From Allofournierella sp. (lineage in GTDB: Bacteria > Bacillota > Clostridia > Oscillospirales > Ruminococcaceae), in contig JAHHRU010000009.1 in assembly GCA_020025635.1 (NCBI GenBank), positions 1 through 64,000 of the forward strand: a DNA stretch of 64,000 bases. Reading direction: 5' to 3'. The notes under the pieces were generated by a model that saw only the letters and a list, made by a program, of their open reading frames with translations, was not told the origin of the DNA and made no database searches. Positions 24,994 to 34,748 of this stretch are shown here, one piece after another (position 1 is the first letter of the stretch; each line of letters begins with the position of its first letter). The translations under genes were made by a program, and so were the position numbers.

Positions 24994-25474
24994 GATCCTG
25001 CTCCTTTTTTTCGCTTCGGGGCCTTTTGCATTCTTCCAGGATGATATCCAGCAGCAAAAGCCCAATGCCCACACAGACCAGGATATCGGCGAAATTGAAC
25101 ACGGCAAAATCCATGAACTGAAGGTCAATGTAATCCACCACGACCTGGTTGAGCACCCGGTCGATCAGGTTGCCGATTCCTCCGGAAAGCACGAATATCC
25201 AGGAAATATGCTCCAGGCGGCGGGCAGGCCGCTTGATGAACAGATATGCCGCCAGCGCTGCCAGCGCAATGCCGGTGAAGGCGATCAGGAAGCCCTGTTT
25301 GCCGCCCAGCATGCTGAATGCGGCACCATCGTTCAGCACATAGCGCAGGCCCACCACACCGGGAATCAGCGGATGGGTGCCCACCGGTGCCAGCGAAACG
25401 GTTGCCCAGTATTTTAAAGCCTGATCCACAGCAACCAGGGCGGCGGTGCTCAAAAGGGTGATAAGCGCATACAT
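24980..25474 (-). CDS. lspA: lipoprotein signal peptidase (signal peptidase II)
   Basis: This roughly 164-residue membrane aspartyl protease removes signal peptides from prolipoproteins. Four membrane segments are visible. Catalytic aspartates sit in GNLIDR and FNFAD. The ATG at 25474 follows an in-frame TTG at 25477; GGAG lies 11 and 8 bases upstream respectively, so either could initiate. It follows ileS after a palindrome and leads into rluD. Confidence 0.94.
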   Translation of the reverse strand: MYALITLLSTAALVAVDQALKYWATVSLAPVGTHPLIPGVVGLRYVLNDGAAFSMLGGKQGFLIAFTGIALAALAAYLFIKRPARRLEHISWIFVLSGGIGNLIDRVLNQVVVDYIDLQFMDFAVFNFADILVCVGIGLLLLDIILEECKRPRSEKKEQDRGAL

Positions 25475-25501
25475 CAAAATGGTTTCTCCTTTTTACACTA
25501 A

Positions 25502-25529
25502 GAACGGCGCTTTTTAAAAAGCGCCGTTC
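25502..25529 (-). terminator. 28-base palindrome between ileS and lspA (probable terminator)
   Basis: GAACGGCGC-TTTTTAAAAA-GCGCCGTTC is perfectly self-complementary. It lies 22 bases past the ileS stop. On minus the tail after the stem is only TTAGTG, so it may be a leaky terminator allowing read-through into lspA. Confidence 0.6.
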
Positions 25530-25551
25530 CTTGCAATTCTATGCGTTAAGC

Positions 25552-28344
25552 TCAGCCTTCCAGAATGGCTGCGCAGCGGGCGCACAGGGTGTCATGCTCT
25601 GCATGGCTGCCCACAGTTGCGTCATACTTCCAGCAGCGGGCGCATTTTTCGCCTTCTGCATGAACAACTTCAACGCCCAGGTCTTCCAGCTCGCCCTTGA
25701 CGCCGCCTTCGCCCTCAACGATCTCGGTCTGAGAAACGATCAGCAGGTCTTCCAGCTCAGCCTTGGGGATGGCGCGCAGGAACTGAGCCAGGTCGCTGCC
25801 GCAGTGCAGGGTGACCTTTGCTTCCAGAGAAGAGCGGATGGTCTTGTCCTTGCGGGCCTGTTCCAGAACCTTCTTCACATCGTCACGCACAGCGATGATG
25901 CGGTTCCACTTTGCTTCGAACTCCTCGTTCTGAGCATACAGGCCGGAAACCGGCATATCCTCAAACACCACATACTTGTTCTTGCCCTCGAAATCGGGGA
26001 TGAAGCTCCAGATCTCCTGGCTGGTGAAGGCCAGAATGGGCGATACGATCTTGGTCAGGTCGACCAGGATGCGGAACATCACGGTCTGAGCCGCACGGCG
26101 CAGGGTGGAATCAGCCTTGTTGATGTACAAACGGTCCTTCACCACATCCAGATAGAAGTTGGACATATCCACAACGCAGAAGTTGTAAATGGCGTGATAG
26201 ACCTTATGGAAGTCGAAGCTCTCGTAGCCGTCGTGGGCAGCCTTGTTCAGGTTGTCCAGAGCATCCAGGGCCCAGCGGTCCAGCTCCAGCAGGTCGCTGT
26301 CTGCAACCATGTCGGTGCGGGGATCGAAGCCGTCCAGGTTGCCCAGCATGAAACGGGCAGTGTTGCGGATCTTGCGGTAAGCCTCGGAGAGCTGCTTGAT
26401 GATCTCCTTGCTGATGCGCACGTCCACAGTATAGTCAGAGGAAGCGACCCACAGGCGCACGATATCGGCGCCGAAGTCCTTGATGATCTCTTCAGGCTCC
26501 ACACCGTTGCCGGCAGACTTGTGCATCTGCTTGCCTTCGCCGTCCACGACCCAGCCGTGGGTCAGAACATTGCGGTAAGGTGCAACGCCGCGGGTGGCAA
26601 CGCTGGTGAGCAGGCTGGACTGGAACCAGCCCCGGTACTGGTCGGCGCCTTCCATGTAAAGGTCGGCCGGCCAGGACAGCTCGGGGCGCTCTTCCAGAAC
26701 GGCCAGGTGGGTGGAACCGGAGTCGAACCAGACGTCCATAGTGTCATGGTCTTTCTCAAATTCGGTGCAGCCGCACTGGCAGGCATAGCCCTCGGGCAGG
26801 ATCTCGTTTGCCTCATACTTGAACCAGGCATCGCTGCCTTCCTTGCGGAACAGGTCCGAAACGGCCTTGATGGTCACATCGTCCACATGGTACTTGCCGC
26901 ACTTCTTGCAGTAGAACACCGGGATGGGAACGCCCCAGGTGCGCTGACGGCTGATGCACCAGTCGTTGCGGTCACGAACCATGCCCATCATACGGTCATG
27001 GCCCCAGCCGGGGAACCAGTGAACGGAATCAACAGCCTTGTAAACATCTTCCTTGAAGGCTTCCACAGAGCAGAACCACTGCTCGGTAGCCCGGAAGATG
27101 ATGGGGTTGTGGCAGCGCCAGCAATGGGGATACTGGTGGGTGATGTGCTGCACGCCCATCAGGTGGCGGGTCTCCTTGATGTGCTCCAGGATGACCTTGT
27201 TGGCGGCCCAGACCTTCAGGCCGGCAAACTGACCGGCTTCCTCGGTGAGGTAGCCGCCGTCGTCCACAGGGACCACCACGGGGACCTGAGGATAGTGGTT
27301 GACACAGACCTCAAAGTCTTCAACGCCGTGGCCGGGAGCGGTGTGAACGCAACCGGTGCCGCTTTCCAGGGTAACGTGGTCGCCCAGGATGATCAGGCTC
27401 TTGCGGTCCAGGAAGGGATGCTGGACCTGCATCAGCTCCAGCTCGCTGCCCAGAACCGGCTCACCCACGATCTCATACTCGGTGATGCCGCAGGCCTTCA
27501 TGGTGCTTTCCACCAGGCCCTCTGCCATCACATGGTAGTCTTCGCCGATCTTGACGAACACATACTCAAAATCCGGGTTCAGGCAGATGGCAACGTTTGC
27601 GGGCAGGGTCCAGGTGGTGGTGGTCCAGATCACGAACCAGGCCTTGTCCATGGGGATGCCGCGCTTTGCCAGGATGCCGTTGGGGTCATCGGTCACATTG
27701 AAGCGGACGTAGATGGAATCGCACTCGTCCTCGGAATACTCGATCTCGGCTTCTGCCAGAGCAGTACGGTCCTCGGGGCACCAGTAAACGGCCTTGAGAC
27801 CCTTGTAGATGTAGCCCTTCTTGGCCATTTCGCCGAACACTTCGATCTGACGTGCCTCAAATTCAGGCTTCAGGGTCAGGTAAGGGTGGTCAAAATCGCC
27901 CAGAACGCCCAGGCGCTGGAACTGATCGCCCATGATGCCGATATGCTCAGTGGCAAACTCGTAGCAGCTCTTGCGCAGCTCCAGCTTGGAAACCTCGCCC
28001 TTCTTTTCGCCGAAGCTCTTCAGGGCTTTCAGCTCGATGGGCAGGCCGTGGGTATCATAACCGGGAATGTAGGGGGCCTGATAGCCGGTCATGTTCTTAT
28101 AACGGACAATGATGTCCTTGATAATCTTATTCAGGGCAGTGCCCATGTGAATGCGGCCGTTTGCATACGGAGGGCCATCATGCAGCACATAGCGGGGCTT
28201 GCCCTCGTTGTGCTTCATCAGTTCTTCGTACAGATGATTTTCTTTCCAGTCCTTGAGCATTTCCGGCTCTTTTTTGGGAAGGCCCGCCCGCATATCAAAA
28301 GACGTTTTGGGCAGATTGATCGTGTTGTTATAGTCCTGTGCCAC
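25552..28344 (-). CDS. ileS: isoleucyl-tRNA synthetase
   Basis: This 930-residue class Ia synthetase charges tRNA-Ile. It has the Rossmann core, the CP1 editing insertion, the anticodon-binding region and a C-terminal zinc finger (CARCWKY and CARC). The HIGH-equivalent reads HMGT in GRIHMGTALNK, and the KMSKS-equivalent reads QMHKS. GTG 28344 was chosen as start, with GGAGG 8 bases upstream; the frame is open 15 more codons. It follows divIVA in the sepF-ylmH-divIVA-ileS division cluster order known from Gram-positive bacteria. Confidence 0.96.
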   Translation of the reverse strand: MAQDYNNTINLPKTSFDMRAGLPKKEPEMLKDWKENHLYEELMKHNEGKPRYVLHDGPPYANGRIHMGTALNKIIKDIIVRYKNMTGYQAPYIPGYDTHGLPIELKALKSFGEKKGEVSKLELRKSCYEFATEHIGIMGDQFQRLGVLGDFDHPYLTLKPEFEARQIEVFGEMAKKGYIYKGLKAVYWCPEDRTALAEAEIEYSEDECDSIYVRFNVTDDPNGILAKRGIPMDKAWFVIWTTTTWTLPANVAICLNPDFEYVFVKIGEDYHVMAEGLVESTMKACGITEYEIVGEPVLGSELELMQVQHPFLDRKSLIILGDHVTLESGTGCVHTAPGHGVEDFEVCVNHYPQVPVVVPVDDGGYLTEEAGQFAGLKVWAANKVILEHIKETRHLMGVQHITHQYPHCWRCHNPIIFRATEQWFCSVEAFKEDVYKAVDSVHWFPGWGHDRMMGMVRDRNDWCISRQRTWGVPIPVFYCKKCGKYHVDDVTIKAVSDLFRKEGSDAWFKYEANEILPEGYACQCGCTEFEKDHDTMDVWFDSGSTHLAVLEERPELSWPADLYMEGADQYRGWFQSSLLTSVATRGVAPYRNVLTHGWVVDGEGKQMHKSAGNGVEPEEIIKDFGADIVRLWVASSDYTVDVRISKEIIKQLSEAYRKIRNTARFMLGNLDGFDPRTDMVADSDLLELDRWALDALDNLNKAAHDGYESFDFHKVYHAIYNFCVVDMSNFYLDVVKDRLYINKADSTLRRAAQTVMFRILVDLTKIVSPILAFTSQEIWSFIPDFEGKNKYVVFEDMPVSGLYAQNEEFEAKWNRIIAVRDDVKKVLEQARKDKTIRSSLEAKVTLHCGSDLAQFLRAIPKAELEDLLIVSQTEIVEGEGGVKGELEDLGVEVVHAEGEKCARCWKYDATVGSHAEHDTLCARCAAILEG

Positions 28345-28385
28345 TGGTAATTCCTCCTGGTTTATAAACGGCTTTCGCCGAAATA

Positions 28386-29123
28386 TCAATCACTGAATTT
28401 GATGCCCTGGAAGCTGCTGAAAGCACCCTGGAAGGGGGGCTTGGGGTTCTGGGCTTCCTCGGCCGGCTCCTCCGGCACTTCCTCGGCAGGGGCCGGAGCA
28501 AGGGGCTTTTCCTCCTCATAGAAAGAAGAAACATCCGGGAAACTGTCGATGAGGTCACGGTCTGCGGTGTCCGCTTCCAGGTCATCCTCTTTGGAGATGG
28601 TCTGTGCAACCGTGGGCTCTTCTGCCCCATTTTCTGCCGGCTGGGCCGCAGGCTCTTCCGGCTCCTGCTCAAGCTCCTCTTCGCCGGGCAGGCGGCTCAG
28701 GGATTCGATATGCTCTTTGTAAAGGCCCAGGATGGTGTTTTTGAAACGGGCAACCTCGGTTTTAACACGCTCCAGCTCGGTTTCCTGCTCTTCCACCTGC
28801 TCCCGGGCAGTGCGGGTCAGATCCTCAGCCTTGATGCCGGCATCCCGCAGGATGAACTCCGCCTTCTGCTTTGCCTCACGAATGACATTTTCACCCATGC
28901 GCTGTGCATTGAGCAGAGCGGTTTTCAGGTTGTCTTCATCCTTGCGGTATTCCTCAATTTTATCGGCCAGGATATACAGCTTCTTCTCAGCCTCAGCCTT
29001 TTCTGCTGCCAGCTGATCCATCTCGGAAGCGATCTGCTGCATAAAAGCATCCACATCCTCGATGCGGTAGCCGCGCATCCCCTTTTCAAATGTGATCGTA
29101 CGGATCTCCTGCGGTGAAATCAT
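28386..29123 (-). CDS. divIVA: DivIVA family cell-division/polarity protein
   Basis: This 245-residue protein starts with the DivIVA membrane-binding crossover motif (ISPQEIRTITFEKGMRGYRIEDVD, residues 2-25), followed by a long coiled coil to about residue 145. An acidic, proline-rich tail completes it. DivIVA senses negative membrane curvature and recruits division or growth proteins to septum and poles. It lies between ylmH and ileS, 41 bases before the ileS start. Confidence 0.92.
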   Translation of the reverse strand: MISPQEIRTITFEKGMRGYRIEDVDAFMQQIASEMDQLAAEKAEAEKKLYILADKIEEYRKDEDNLKTALLNAQRMGENVIREAKQKAEFILRDAGIKAEDLTRTAREQVEEQETELERVKTEVARFKNTILGLYKEHIESLSRLPGEEELEQEPEEPAAQPAENGAEEPTVAQTISKEDDLEADTADRDLIDSFPDVSSFYEEEKPLAPAPAEEVPEEPAEEAQNPKPPFQGAFSSFQGIKFSD

Positions 29124-29148
29124 GGCAATTCATCCCTTCGCTCTAAAA

Positions 29149-29943
29149 TCAGTATTTAAAATATTCAATAAAAACCCGGTCTTTGCGGCTTTTGCCGCCC
29201 AGAGTGGTGAGCTTATACCGCCCCACGCCCCGAATAGTAAAAATATCGCCCTTGTACACAGGCGTATGCGGGCTGGTGACTGCAATGTGGTTGATCTCCA
29301 CCCCGCCGCCCGACAAAAGCTGTGCTGCCCGGCCCCTGCCGATGCGGCACATCGCCGCGATCACCGCATCCGCCCTCAAAGAGGACACCGTGGCCGACTG
29401 GATGTCACGCTCGGCATTTTCGGTGGGCAGCTCTTCATAAAAACGCTCGGCCCGGGCATTCAGCCGCCCCACGCTGCAAAGCTGAGAGCAGATGACCTCT
29501 GCCGCATTTTCCAGCACCACCGCATAGGCACCGCCTTCAAAGGGCAGGATGTCTCCCAAGCAGCTGCGTTCAAGCCCAAGGCCCAAAATGGAACCCAGAT
29601 AGTCTTTATGGCTCACCGAAGCGCCGGAGGCGCCGCCCGTGCATTCAATGCGGATACAGCAAATCGGCGGTTCGCCGGTTTGATAAGCGTCCGCCGGTTC
29701 GATGCAGAGGATCCTGCGTTCTGCCTGTGGATAGCCGCCCTGAAAGGAATGATCCTGCCAGCCCAGCCGGTTGAGTGCCGCCTGGCAAAGCGCCTGCTCC
29801 CGGTCAGACAAAAAGCCGGTGTACCGGGCAATGCCCCGGCTGCCGGCCACCCGGCACAGATCCTCTGCCCGGCGCATGACCAGCCGTTCCTGATCGTTCT
29901 GTGCGGGGATGAAGCCGCGCTGGGGATTAGAAGAAGACACCAT
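29149..29943 (-). CDS. YlmH-like S4-domain RNA-binding protein
   Basis: This 264-residue protein has a C-terminal S4 RNA-binding domain, with DAVIAAMCRIGRGRAAQLL and GDIFTIRGVGRYKL, and the N-terminal YlmH domain (SGASVSHKDYLGSILGLGLER). YlmH is a division-cluster protein also implicated in ribosome rescue. The start ATG at 29943 overlaps the end of sepF by 17 bases, with GGAG four bases upstream. The longer frame to 30105 is out-of-frame coding over sepF. Confidence 0.88.
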   Translation of the reverse strand: MVSSSNPQRGFIPAQNDQERLVMRRAEDLCRVAGSRGIARYTGFLSDREQALCQAALNRLGWQDHSFQGGYPQAERRILCIEPADAYQTGEPPICCIRIECTGGASGASVSHKDYLGSILGLGLERSCLGDILPFEGGAYAVVLENAAEVICSQLCSVGRLNARAERFYEELPTENAERDIQSATVSSLRADAVIAAMCRIGRGRAAQLLSGGGVEINHIAVTSPHTPVYKGDIFTIRGVGRYKLTTLGGKSRKDRVFIEYFKY

Positions 29944-30367
29944 TGCTCTCCAGTTCGTCCAGCAGATCTCCCATGATATCCACATTGTAGGGGGTGATGA
30001 TGAAGGTGCTGTTCGCCACACGCTTGATCTGGCCGTTGTTTGCATAAGCCACACCGGTGAGGAAATCGACCAGACGGCGGGAAACCTCTTTGTTGGTGGA
30101 CTCAAGGTTCAGCACTACCGTGCGCTTGGCGTTCAGGTGGTCGGCCACCGTGCTGGCATCTTCGAAGCGCTCCGGCTTTACCAGAACCACCTGAAGCTGT
30201 GTTGTGGCATTGATGTTCACAACCTTGTTGCGCTTATTGCCGGTATCGGCCGGCTGATAGTCCTGATCCAGATTGGAGCTTGCCGATGTGGGGAATTCCG
30301 CTTCGTCGTCGTAATAGTCGTCTCCATCCTCAGCCAGGCCCAAAAAATTCTTCATTTTATCAAACAT
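29927..30367 (-). CDS. sepF: cell division protein SepF
   Basis: This 146-residue protein anchors and bundles FtsZ. It has an amphipathic membrane-binding N-terminus (MFDKMKNFLGL), a variable acidic linker and the SepF core (KVVNINATTQLQVVLVKPERFED onward). GGAG lies 9 bases before ATG 30367; the frame open to 30415 was rejected. It leads the sepF-ylmH-divIVA-ileS run under a near-consensus promoter. Confidence 0.93.
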   Translation of the reverse strand: MFDKMKNFLGLAEDGDDYYDDEAEFPTSASSNLDQDYQPADTGNKRNKVVNINATTQLQVVLVKPERFEDASTVADHLNAKRTVVLNLESTNKEVSRRLVDFLTGVAYANNGQIKRVANSTFIITPYNVDIMGDLLDELESNGVFF

Positions 30368-30450
30368 GGTGCATATCTCCTTTTGGATCAACCGGCAAAA
30401 CAGCAGTTTTCTCACTTTTTGCCAGACGTAAAAATCCTTAGATAGTAAAT

Positions 30451-30479
30451 ATTATCTCCTTTTTTTGACCTTCTGTCAA
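30451..30479 (-). promoter_or_regulatory. promoter of the sepF unit
   Basis: On minus, consensus -35 TTGACA, 17 bases and -10 GATAAT. The leader to sepF is about 80 bases. Confidence 0.8.
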
Positions 30480-30501
30480 TAAACAAACCAGTATATTTCG
30501 G

Positions 30502-31719
30502 TTATTTCAGTAATTTTCCATCTCTTAGATCGGTTCCCTCCACGATAATCTCGTCAAAAAGACGGACCTCGTTTTCGGTTCCCTCTTTGCCGCCCTCCGG
30601 CACCAGGATGTACTCATCGTTCTGATACAGGATCTCGATGCGGCACCAGCGGGCCAGGTTGCCGCTTTTCACATAAACGCCCTTGTTGCCGTCCACAATG
30701 TGCAGTGCCCGGGCATTCACCCGGATACCCTTGTAGGAGTTGAAGTCGATCTGAGCCACTGCGCTGGAAAGGCTCAGCACATCCGCGCCCACCCGCTCGC
30801 ACCGGAGAACGATCTTCACCCGGTCAGAGCCCTCTTCCAGCAGCACCTGCTCCACCACTGCGGGCAGCGGCTTTTCCGCAACGCCGGGGAAGCTGATGTT
30901 CACCTTGGTGACCCCTTCAAACTTCTTGCTCTCCTCCAGGGTGCACACCCCATAAAAGCGCCAGGTGTAGCTTTTCACAAGCTTTCCCGCCCCCTGAATG
31001 GGCCGCACGCCGCTGCCGTCCCGAACACCATCGGCGATCGCCTGGGCAGTCATGGCTTCCAGCTGCTCCTGATCATATTCCAGCCAGTCGCCCGCCGAAG
31101 CCGCCACAAAATAGCCGCCAACAGGAGCCGTGACCGCGGCCGGGCTGCCCAGCCGCGCCAGCGCCTCCTGCTTCTGGCTTTCAAGGCCGCTGCGGGCCGC
31201 ATCAAAGCTGCTGATCTTGCCGGTGGTGATCTGGAGCCGGTTCAGCGAGAGCAGAAAGTCGTTCGCCTTATTCTCGGCGGCAGAATAGCTCTGTCGGTCC
31301 AGCTGATCCAGCAGATCATAAAAGCTGCTCTGCCGCTGATTCAAAAGGACACTCACATCATCCGCTGCCGTGTTTTCCGATTTTTTCAAAAGCTCCATCT
31401 GGCTGTCCAGCTCGGTGAGCTCCCGGCGGGCGTTCGCCTGCGACGGGTCCGAATACTGTTCGGCCACCTGGGTTCCGGCCGAAACACGCTCACCGTTTTC
31501 CACCAGATACCCCAGCATCCCATCACCCGGCACCTCCTGCTGATCGAAGGCCAGAAAACCGCCGCAGAACAGACTGTCTGACATATCGTACCGGATCGCG
31601 GTTTCGGTTGTATAGGGCCGGTGCGTTACCGTGTACACCTGAAAGGCAAGATATATGGCCGGCAGCACCAGAACCAGCAGCACCAATGCTGTGGCAATGC
31701 CCTGTTTTTTTCTGTTCAT
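30502..31719 (-). CDS. HlyD-like membrane-anchored adaptor protein
   Basis: This 405-residue protein has one N-terminal membrane segment (about 9-30), a biotinyl/lipoyl-like strand region (GYLVENGERVSAGTQVAE), a coiled coil (about 95-185) and a C-terminal beta domain. This is the layout of HlyD/periplasmic-adaptor proteins. No transporter partner is adjacent. In Clostridia, similar proteins are found between sepF and the mut/mia genes and may belong to the division cluster rather than to efflux. It follows miaA by 13 bases. Confidence 0.7.
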   Translation of the reverse strand: MNRKKQGIATALVLLVLVLPAIYLAFQVYTVTHRPYTTETAIRYDMSDSLFCGGFLAFDQQEVPGDGMLGYLVENGERVSAGTQVAEQYSDPSQANARRELTELDSQMELLKKSENTAADDVSVLLNQRQSSFYDLLDQLDRQSYSAAENKANDFLLSLNRLQITTGKISSFDAARSGLESQKQEALARLGSPAAVTAPVGGYFVAASAGDWLEYDQEQLEAMTAQAIADGVRDGSGVRPIQGAGKLVKSYTWRFYGVCTLEESKKFEGVTKVNISFPGVAEKPLPAVVEQVLLEEGSDRVKIVLRCERVGADVLSLSSAVAQIDFNSYKGIRVNARALHIVDGNKGVYVKSGNLARWCRIEILYQNDEYILVPEGGKEGTENEVRLFDEIIVEGTDLRDGKLLK

Positions 31720-31732
31720 TGTTTTCCTTTCC

Positions 31733-32695
31733 TCACAAAGCGCCGGCTGTTTTCTCAGGGCCTTCCAAATGCGCTTTTACCGCTTTTGCGGCAGTTTCCA
31801 GCGCATCGGGCTCATCGGCCCGGACCCATACGACCCCCGGCATCCGGCGGAACCAGGTGAGCTGGCGTTTTGCATAGTTGCGGCTTGCCTGCCGCAGCTG
31901 TGCCGCACACTGGGGCACAGTTGCTTCTCCCTCAAAATAAGGGAAGAATTCTTTATAGCCAATGGCCTGGGCCGCCGTTTTGTACTGCTCTTTGTTTTTC
32001 CAAACCAGTTCAGCCTCCTGCAAAAGGCCTTGGTCCAGCATCTCGCCCACCCGCCGGTCGATGCGGCTGTAAAGCACCTCCCGGGGCCAGTCCAGGCAAA
32101 GAACAAGCGCTTCATAGGGCGGCTCCTTGGGCAGGGACTCGGCCCGCTGCCGGGTCATGGTCACACCGGTATCATAATAAAGCTCCAATGCCCGGATGAC
32201 CCTTCCGGTGTTGTTGGGATGCACCTTGGCGGCATATTCCGGGTCGATGCCCATAAGCTCCCGATGCATGGCTTCGGGGCCTTCCCGCTGTGCCCTTTCT
32301 TCCAGCTGACGGCGCAGCTGAGGGTTCGGCTTCTGCGGCGAAAACCGCAGCCCGCTCACCAGGCTTTCAATGTAAAGCCCGGTCCCGCCCACCACAAAGG
32401 GCACCTTTGCCCGGCTGGTGATCTCATCGATGCACCTGCCGGCGTCGGCCACAAATTCCGCCACACTGTACGGCTGCTCCGGGCTCAAAAAGCCCACAAG
32501 ATGATGGGGCACCCCCTGCATCTCTTCCGGGGTGACCTTGGCAGTGCCCACATCCAGGCCGTCATAGATCTGCATTGAATCCGCGCAGATCACCTCGCCC
32601 CCAAATTGCTGGGCAAGGGCCACCGAAAAGGAGGTCTTCCCGCTTGCGGTGGGGCCTCCGATGGCAACGATCCGTTTTTTATCCCATTCGGCCAA
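31733..32695 (-). CDS. miaA: tRNA dimethylallyltransferase MiaA
   Basis: This 320-residue enzyme adds a dimethylallyl group to A37 of tRNAs reading UNN codons. The P-loop GPTASGKTS lies near residue 14, then ADSMQIYDGLDVGTAK and VGGTGLYI. Its product is the substrate of MiaB, also in this window. Its start overlaps mutL by 17 bases, so it is coupled to the mismatch-repair genes. Confidence 0.96.
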   Translation of the reverse strand: MAEWDKKRIVAIGGPTASGKTSFSVALAQQFGGEVICADSMQIYDGLDVGTAKVTPEEMQGVPHHLVGFLSPEQPYSVAEFVADAGRCIDEITSRAKVPFVVGGTGLYIESLVSGLRFSPQKPNPQLRRQLEERAQREGPEAMHRELMGIDPEYAAKVHPNNTGRVIRALELYYDTGVTMTRQRAESLPKEPPYEALVLCLDWPREVLYSRIDRRVGEMLDQGLLQEAELVWKNKEQYKTAAQAIGYKEFFPYFEGEATVPQCAAQLRQASRNYAKRQLTWFRRMPGVVWVRADEPDALETAAKAVKAHLEGPEKTAGAL

Positions 32696-34727
32696 ACTGT
32701 TTTTCCAGCTCCTTCTTGGTAAGTCTCAGCACCACCGGGCGCCCGTGCGGGCAGAAGGGCGGCACTTTTTCGTCCAGGATGTCCTGGGCCAGCTTCATCA
32801 GTTCCAGCCGGTCCATCCGATCCCCTGCTTTTACAGCTGCACGGCAGGCAATGGAGTGCAGCACCCACTGGGTATGCTCACTGCGTGCATCCTTTGTCCC
32901 CTTTGCCAGCTTCGCCGCCAGCTCACACAGCAGGGCCTCGGCATCATCCACCCGGATGTCCGCCGGCACCGACCGCACCAGCATGGTGCTGCCGCCGAAA
33001 TCTTCCGCTTCGATGCCCGCATCGGCCAGCATGGAAAGGTTTTCCATGACCGCCTGCTTTTCCTCGGCGGAAAGCACCACCGTTACCGGCGCCAGCAGCA
33101 TCTGGCTGCCGGGCCTGCCGTAGGCGGCGGCAATTTTTTCATACAGGATGCGCTCATGGGCCGCGTGCTTATCAATAAAGCAGATCTCATCCCCCCGCTG
33201 GGTGATGATGTAGGTTTTGAAGGCTTCGCCCAGATATTGAAGCTCTTCTGTCTGCGGCAGCCGGGAGGTGAGCTCCTGGTTTTCCGGCTCTTTTTCAAAG
33301 CTTGTCTGCTTTGAAAAAGGCTCTCGGCTTTGTTCAAAAGGCTCCGGCTTTTCTTCCGGTTCCGGCTGCACAAAAACGGGCTGTTCCGGCTCTGCGTGTG
33401 CCGAAAAGTCCGGCATATCCGCAAAGGGAATGGGCTGGGAGCAGATCTCCTCCGGATGCTGCTGTGCATAGAAAGGAACTGCCGGCTCCGGCGCACGGAA
33501 CACAGTCTTTGGCTCCGGACCGGGGATATCGGGCTCGGGCCAGTATTCTTCTTTCTGCGGCACGGCCGGCAGGGCCGCCGGGCGCACCGGAACGGTTTTG
33601 GGTCTGGGTGCATCCACTGGCGAAGCGGCGGGAACCGGGGCCTGCACGGCAGGTTTCGCCTGGGCAGCCGTTTCTTCCTCGGTTTCTTCCGCCTGTGCTC
33701 CGTGGGTCTTGCTGAAATCCAGCACCTGCTGGCCGCTGCCCGGCGTGGCAAGAGCGGTTTTGGCCGCCCGGTAAACCACATCGAACACATCTTTTTCCCG
33801 GGAGAATCGCACTTCGGTTTTGGCCGGATGCACATTCACATCCACCAGCTGACAGGGCATGGTGAGCATCAGCACGCATCCAGGGAAACGCCCCTGCATC
33901 AAAGTGCCCCGGTAGGCATTTTCCAGAGCCGCCATCATGGTGCGGTTCTTCACATACCGGCCGTTGATGAAGAAATGCTGCATTCCCCGGCTGGCCCGGC
34001 AGCTGCGGGGCGGTGTGATAAGCCCCTGCACCCGGTAGCCCTCGGATATTTCGTCCACATCCAACAGGTCTTTTGCAAACTCTCTGCCCAGCACCGCATA
34101 CACCGCGCCCCGCAGTTTTCCGTCGCCGGGGGTCTTATACTGGCGCTTTCCATCCCGGATAAAGGTCACCGAAACCTCCGGGTGGGAAAGGGCGATGTGC
34201 CCCACCGTTTCACCCACAAAGGTGGCCTCGCTGGAGTCTTTTTTCAAAAACTTCATGCGGGCGGGGGTATTGTAGAAAAGATCCCGCACCTCCATGGTGG
34301 TTCCCACCGGGCGGGCCGCCGGCTCGATGCCGAACTCTTTGCCGCCCTCGATGCGGTAAACGCAGGCGAATTCATCCTGCTCGGTGCGGGTGAGCACCTG
34401 CACCCGGGCCACACTGGCAATGGAGGGCAGCGCCTCGCCCCGGAAGCCCAGCGTGTGGATATTTTCCAGATCCGCTTCACAGGTGATCTTGCTGGTGGCA
34501 TGGCGGATAAAGGCCGTGGGCAGGAATTCGGCAGGGATGCCGCTGCCGTTATCGGCAACCTGTATCAAAGAAATGCCGCCCCGCTCAATGCTCACGCTTA
34601 CCTGCGTGGCACCTGCATCAATGGCATTTTCCAGCAGCTCCTTGACCACCGAAGCCGGGCGCTCCACCACCTCGCCGGCGGCAATGAGCTCCGCAGTGTG
34701 CTGGTCCAAAACTCGAATAACGGCCAA
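32679..34727 (-). CDS. mutL: DNA mismatch repair protein MutL
   Basis: This 682-residue GHKL ATPase couples MutS mismatch recognition to strand incision. The N-terminal ATPase shows ELLENAIDAGA, DNGSGI and GFRGEALPSI. A long Pro/Glu-rich linker (about 340-490) leads to the C-terminal endonuclease domain with DKHAAHERILYE, fitting DQHA-x2-E-x4-E apart from Q to K. Incision activity is therefore expected, as in organisms lacking MutH. It lies 21 bases after mutS. Confidence 0.95.
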   Translation of the reverse strand: MAVIRVLDQHTAELIAAGEVVERPASVVKELLENAIDAGATQVSVSIERGGISLIQVADNGSGIPAEFLPTAFIRHATSKITCEADLENIHTLGFRGEALPSIASVARVQVLTRTEQDEFACVYRIEGGKEFGIEPAARPVGTTMEVRDLFYNTPARMKFLKKDSSEATFVGETVGHIALSHPEVSVTFIRDGKRQYKTPGDGKLRGAVYAVLGREFAKDLLDVDEISEGYRVQGLITPPRSCRASRGMQHFFINGRYVKNRTMMAALENAYRGTLMQGRFPGCVLMLTMPCQLVDVNVHPAKTEVRFSREKDVFDVVYRAAKTALATPGSGQQVLDFSKTHGAQAEETEEETAAQAKPAVQAPVPAASPVDAPRPKTVPVRPAALPAVPQKEEYWPEPDIPGPEPKTVFRAPEPAVPFYAQQHPEEICSQPIPFADMPDFSAHAEPEQPVFVQPEPEEKPEPFEQSREPFSKQTSFEKEPENQELTSRLPQTEELQYLGEAFKTYIITQRGDEICFIDKHAAHERILYEKIAAAYGRPGSQMLLAPVTVVLSAEEKQAVMENLSMLADAGIEAEDFGGSTMLVRSVPADIRVDDAEALLCELAAKLAKGTKDARSEHTQWVLHSIACRAAVKAGDRMDRLELMKLAQDILDEKVPPFCPHGRPVVLRLTKKELEKQFGRMG

Positions 34728-34748
34728 TTCGCACCCCTCCTTTCGTTT

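Noticed and set aside
25531..28350. 939-codon plus-strand open frame opposite ileS
   Set aside because: Antisense shadow of ileS; no start signals.
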